From NCBI GenBank assembly GCA_003558575.1, contig PWPY01000279.1, positions 1 through 9,204 on the forward strand: a stretch of DNA of 9,204 nucleotides. The letters are read 5' to 3'. Within the stretch, counting starts at the first letter, position 1, and the number at the start of each line of letters is the position of its first letter. The position numbers were made by a program, and so were the translations under genes. This document shows, one piece after another, positions 7,333-9,204 of this stretch. A model generated the notes under the pieces. It was not told where the DNA came from. It did not search any database and saw only the letters and a program-made list of their open reading frames with translations. This DNA is from Desulfonatronovibrio sp. (GTDB lineage Bacteria; Desulfobacterota; Desulfovibrionia; Desulfovibrionales; Desulfonatronovibrionaceae).

Positions 7333-7492
7333 CCTGGAGACTGTCCGATTTCTTATGTTGCAAAACTCCCTGTCGCTGCTTCGTAAGACAAAATCTGTTT
7401 ATTTGTGGTCTATCAAAACAAGTCCTGATTTTGCCTAACAGAACCGTCGACGGTCAAACAATGCAACATTTAGAAATCCGGACAGCTTCCAG
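7333..7492. repeat. Long imperfect palindromic element B
   Basis: The outer arms are 7333-7362 and 7462-7492. They pair as CTGG, CTGTCCG, ATTTCT and ATGTTGCA with two short mismatch patches and two one-base insertions. An inner stem pairs TAAGACAAAATCTG (7384-7397) with CTGATTTTGCCTAA (7425-7438) at 11 of 14 positions, leaving a loop of about 27 bases. The right half also carries a perfect 12-bp palindrome, ACCGTCGACGGT (7443-7454). If transcribed with nqrB, the whole element would fold into one long hairpin in the leader. No transposase or clear target duplication was found. Confidence 0.65.
7363..7376 (+). repeat. 14-base core shared by elements A and B
   Basis: AAAACTCCCTGTCG in element B recurs on the opposite strand in element A at 2568-2555 as AAAACTCCCTGCCG, 13 of 14 bases identical. 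In both copies a GACAAA follows, 11 bases downstream in B (7386-7391) and 6 in A. A weaker third match is on the plus strand at 2718-2724 (AAAACTC) in the right arm of A. This suggests the two palindromes belong to one family. Confidence 0.5.
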
Positions 7493-7584
7493 TCTTCTGA
7501 TTCAGCTATGTCATGGTGGATAGATATCAGTGTTCAAGATTTAATCTGAATTCCTATCCTGGCGGACGTGGGGTTTGTCAAGAG

Positions 7585-8037
7585 CTAAATAAATTTTCGA
7601 TCCAGAAGGAGATGGGTAAAGTATCCAAAGACAGACGCAATATAAAATGGTAACAGGTTTTCCCATGGGACATCATAAAAAATAATGGGTATCATAAATA
7701 TTGACAAGGGAACCAAAAACATGGCCCACCATGTATGAATCCATCCTCTATGTCTGGCCACTACTGGCAGCATGGCGCAAAAACCAAGCACTGCAGCCCA
7801 CTTGTAATGGCCCAGGATCATCAGGGTCAGGTTGATAATGGTCAGCAAAGAATAAAAAAGTTTCTGTCCCACCGAGTCTGTATCTACATCAGGAAACAGC
7901 CCGCCCAGGGCCACAAATCCCATGAGCAGGACAGCAGTTGGTGGCTCAGGTGTATACCATCCAAGCCAGTTGACCGCAGCAAGAGTGCCCGCTCCAAAGA
8001 TCAAAGCACCGATTGCGTGGCTTTTGTATCCAGGCAT
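7585..8037 (-). CDS. YdjM/DUF457-like membrane-bound putative metal-dependent hydrolase
   Basis: Integral membrane protein of 150 residues with about five or six helices. It resembles the family of E. coli YdjM (LexA-regulated, PF04307), called putative metal-dependent hydrolases because of conserved His and Asp residues; the reaction is not established. The visible signature residues are His7 near the start, GGLFPDVDTDS (45-55) with Asp50, Asp52 and Asp54, RHRGWIHT (95-102) with His96 and His101, and YFTHLLLDRKF (139-149) with His142 and Asp146. All expected metal-ligand positions are therefore kept. The start has a good ribosome-binding site, ACGGAG, ending about eight bases upstream. It is on the same strand as nqrB but 276 bp away, so it is probably a separate unit. 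No LexA-box-like site is evident upstream. Confidence 0.8.
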   Translation of the reverse strand: MPGYKSHAIGALIFGAGTLAAVNWLGWYTPEPPTAVLLMGFVALGGLFPDVDTDSVGQKLFYSLLTIINLTLMILGHYKWAAVLGFCAMLPVVARHRGWIHTWWAMFLVPLSIFMIPIIFYDVPWENLLPFYIASVFGYFTHLLLDRKFI

Positions 8038-8058
8038 GTATATCTCCGTAATTATTTT

Positions 8059-8105
8059 TTGACTTGCTAAAAGTTGCAGTGTAAAAATTGTCTTATATAA
8101 GTCAA
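8059..8105. promoter_or_regulatory. Candidate divergent promoters with inverted TTGACTT repeats
   Basis: TTGACTT (8059-8065) and its exact complement AAGTCAA (8099-8105) face each other across 33 bases, with an 8-bp palindrome TTATATAA (8093-8100) partly overlapping the second. Each copy could be a -35 box: on the plus strand TTGACT, a 17-bp spacer and TAAAAA (8082-8087) towards the kinase; on the minus strand TTGACT, a 16-bp spacer and TACACT towards the ydjM-like gene. The -10 boxes match only 4 of 6 bases, so this is a suggestion. The pair could equally be an operator for a dimeric regulator. Confidence 0.35.
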
Positions 8106-8239
8106 TATCTGTTATCAGGCTTGAAAATGGTAAAGTATGAGTAACTATTCACCACTTTAGCGAAACACGTCTCCCTGGGACCTGGAGGCGGGGGTAGATA
8201 TTATTGTGAACAGATACAAATATGTGATGGTTACCTGCA

Positions 8240-9204
8240 ATGGAAAAAATTATGGATGAACAAATTCAAGTGGTTGATGTTTCCCTTAAATGTCTTGATA
8301 AGACAAGAGCATTCAGGGTTCAGAAGCGCATGCATGAAAAGATTGATGATTATGCTGAATATGATTTTACCTCTATTCAGAGTAATGCGTTAAATGTTTT
8401 TTTCGATTTGTCCCAGGAGTACGATTCTTTTGATGATCTTCTTTCTGTAAGTGTCCTTATTCCCAAGGTCTTTTTTGATCTGGAGTGCAGCCTGTATCTT
8501 TTGCATGAAAACAGAGCCGACAAGGTGGCAACCTGTTTCGGGAAATGCCCTGAGCCTGATATCTGCAGTACAGAGCTTGTGTTTTGTTCCAATCCTAAAA
8601 TTGTCAACAATTGTCTGTATCTTCCCATCAAAGGTAATAAAGAGCTTATTGATCAGCTTCCTTTTAATCCACCCAAGGGGCTTATCGGGATGTTGGAAAT
8701 ATCACCGGCAGGGGATCTTTCCTGGCATGAACGTCTTTTTTTTGAAAAATATGCCAACCGGGTGGGATTTCAGTTGCATATGCGTCTTATTGGGCGCAAG
8801 AATCAAGAACATCTGCAGTTTATCAGAACCTTAGTCAAGGATATTGGACACAATGTAATTGTGCCCAATATGTTTTTCAAGCTTTATTATCGACGCTTAG
8901 AAGCCAATATTAATGCTCTGGGAGAGCTGAAGGGTGATCTGGATTCCATGTTTTCCTCTCAAATACTTGAAGACCGTGATGCTGCCCACGCCCAGGTCAT
9001 GGCCAAGGTGGACTATATTCACAGCGGGCTCAAAGAACAATACGGTGAAATCCTGAGGCATTATGAGCAAACCAGCCTTTTTCTGGAAACACTTCTTCGA
9101 AGAAGTCATTTTGAGCAAGGAAAGTATGTTCTGGAAAGAAGGGTATGCAATTTTAAAAGCCAGATTATTGATCCCCAGGTTGACAGGTTTGCTCTGGAAT
9201 TTCG
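8240..9204 (+). CDS. Sensor histidine kinase, GAF-like and HisKA regions (3' partial)
   Basis: An open frame runs from ATG 8240 off the right edge, giving at least 321 residues. There is no membrane segment, so the sensor is probably cytoplasmic. Residues about 50-185 look like a GAF-type input domain, including LECSLYLLHE (81-90), GLIGMLEISPAGDLSWHERL (147-166) and FFEKYANRVGFQL (167-179). The next segment, FIRTLVKDIGHNVIVPN (194-210), is an H-box-like motif with His204 as the presumed phosphorylation site and Pro209 in the usual H-x4-P spacing. A long helical stretch (about 215-290) follows, then LETLLRRSHFEQGK (282-295), like the end of a HisKA dimerisation helix. The ATPase domain would lie beyond the edge. 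The input domain has five cysteines within 27 residues (99, 103, 109, 116, 125). A start at ATG 8252, with GGAAA just ahead of it, is an alternative. The partner regulator is not visible. Confidence 0.8.
   Translation, partial: MEKIMDEQIQVVDVSLKCLDKTRAFRVQKRMHEKIDDYAEYDFTSIQSNALNVFFDLSQEYDSFDDLLSVSVLIPKVFFDLECSLYLLHENRADKVATCFGKCPEPDICSTELVFCSNPKIVNNCLYLPIKGNKELIDQLPFNPPKGLIGMLEISPAGDLSWHERLFFEKYANRVGFQLHMRLIGRKNQEHLQFIRTLVKDIGHNVIVPNMFFKLYYRRLEANINALGELKGDLDSMFSSQILEDRDAAHAQVMAKVDYIHSGLKEQYGEILRHYEQTSLFLETLLRRSHFEQGKYVLERRVCNFKSQIIDPQVDRFALEF

Larger units (their letters stand above)
7309..7584. other. Non-coding leader upstream of nqrB
   Basis: This 276-bp gap should hold the promoter and untranslated leader of the nqr operon; no nqrA remnant is visible in any frame. 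It contains palindromic element B (7333-7492). A second small palindrome, TTCAAGATT-T-AATCTGAA (7533-7550, one base bulged), lies upstream of it with respect to nqrB and could be an operator, though nothing proves this. A six-codon reading frame (ATG at 7316, stop at 7298-7296) overlaps the TTG start of nqrB and may be chance. Confidence 0.55.

Noticed and set aside
7550..7581. Perfect TTGACA on the minus strand (7581-7576) as an nqr promoter
   Set aside because: At 17-19 bp spacing the -10 candidates (GATAGG, TAGGAA) are poor and the spacer is GC-rich, so it is not listed as a promoter.
8168..8196. G-rich stretch ahead of the kinase as a quadruplex or terminator
   Set aside because: Only short uneven G runs and a 4-bp stem are present, too weak to call either structure.
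8377..9118. Minus-strand frames inside the kinase region
   Set aside because: The plus-strand frame is continuous from 8240 to the edge with clear kinase features; the antisense frames are chance.

Overview
The window looks like a bacterial chromosome from an anaerobic, sulfur-metabolising Gram-negative, most probably a Desulfobacterota member (Desulfovibrionales-like). This is inferred from the protein styles: a persulfide/CoA-disulfide reductase fused to a rhodanese, a sodium-pumping Nqr complex, and a histidine kinase with a DIGHNVIVPN-type H-box. No rRNA or other taxonomic marker is present, so the assignment is tentative. No tRNA, rRNA, CRISPR array, transposase or phage gene was seen.

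Layout. (1) Positions 3-1337 (+): the C-terminal three quarters of a CoA-disulfide reductase/rhodanese fusion, cut by the left edge. (2) Positions 1360-1407: a strong hairpin between convergent genes. (3) Positions 7308-1428 (-): an apparent energy-conservation block in the order nqrB-nqrC-nqrD-nqrE-nqrF, a 148-residue protein of unknown function, then after a 350-bp gap apbE. The five nqr genes and the unknown gene overlap or are separated by at most 16 bp, so they probably form one operon. (4) Positions 8037-7585 (-): a YdjM/DUF457-type membrane protein. (5) From 8240 (+) to the right edge: a GAF-like/HisKA sensor kinase that is open at its 3' end and divergent from the ydjM-like gene.

How the genes fit together. 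NqrF oxidises NADH through FAD and a [2Fe-2S] centre. Electrons pass through the NqrD/NqrE membrane iron site and the covalent FMNs of NqrC and NqrB to a quinone, and Na+ is exported. ApbE is the flavin transferase that attaches those FMNs, and both target motifs are visible (NqrB Thr175, NqrC Thr185). The notable departure is that nqrA, normally the first gene, is absent: nqrB is first, has a short N-terminus and carries extra residues before its flavinylation site. Either nqrA lies elsewhere or this is a variant complex.

The non-coding DNA is unusual. Two long imperfect palindromes fill the two main gaps of the nqr region: about 2534-2755 upstream of apbE and 7333-7492 upstream of nqrB. They share a 14-base core in opposite orientations, which suggests a dispersed palindromic repeat family.
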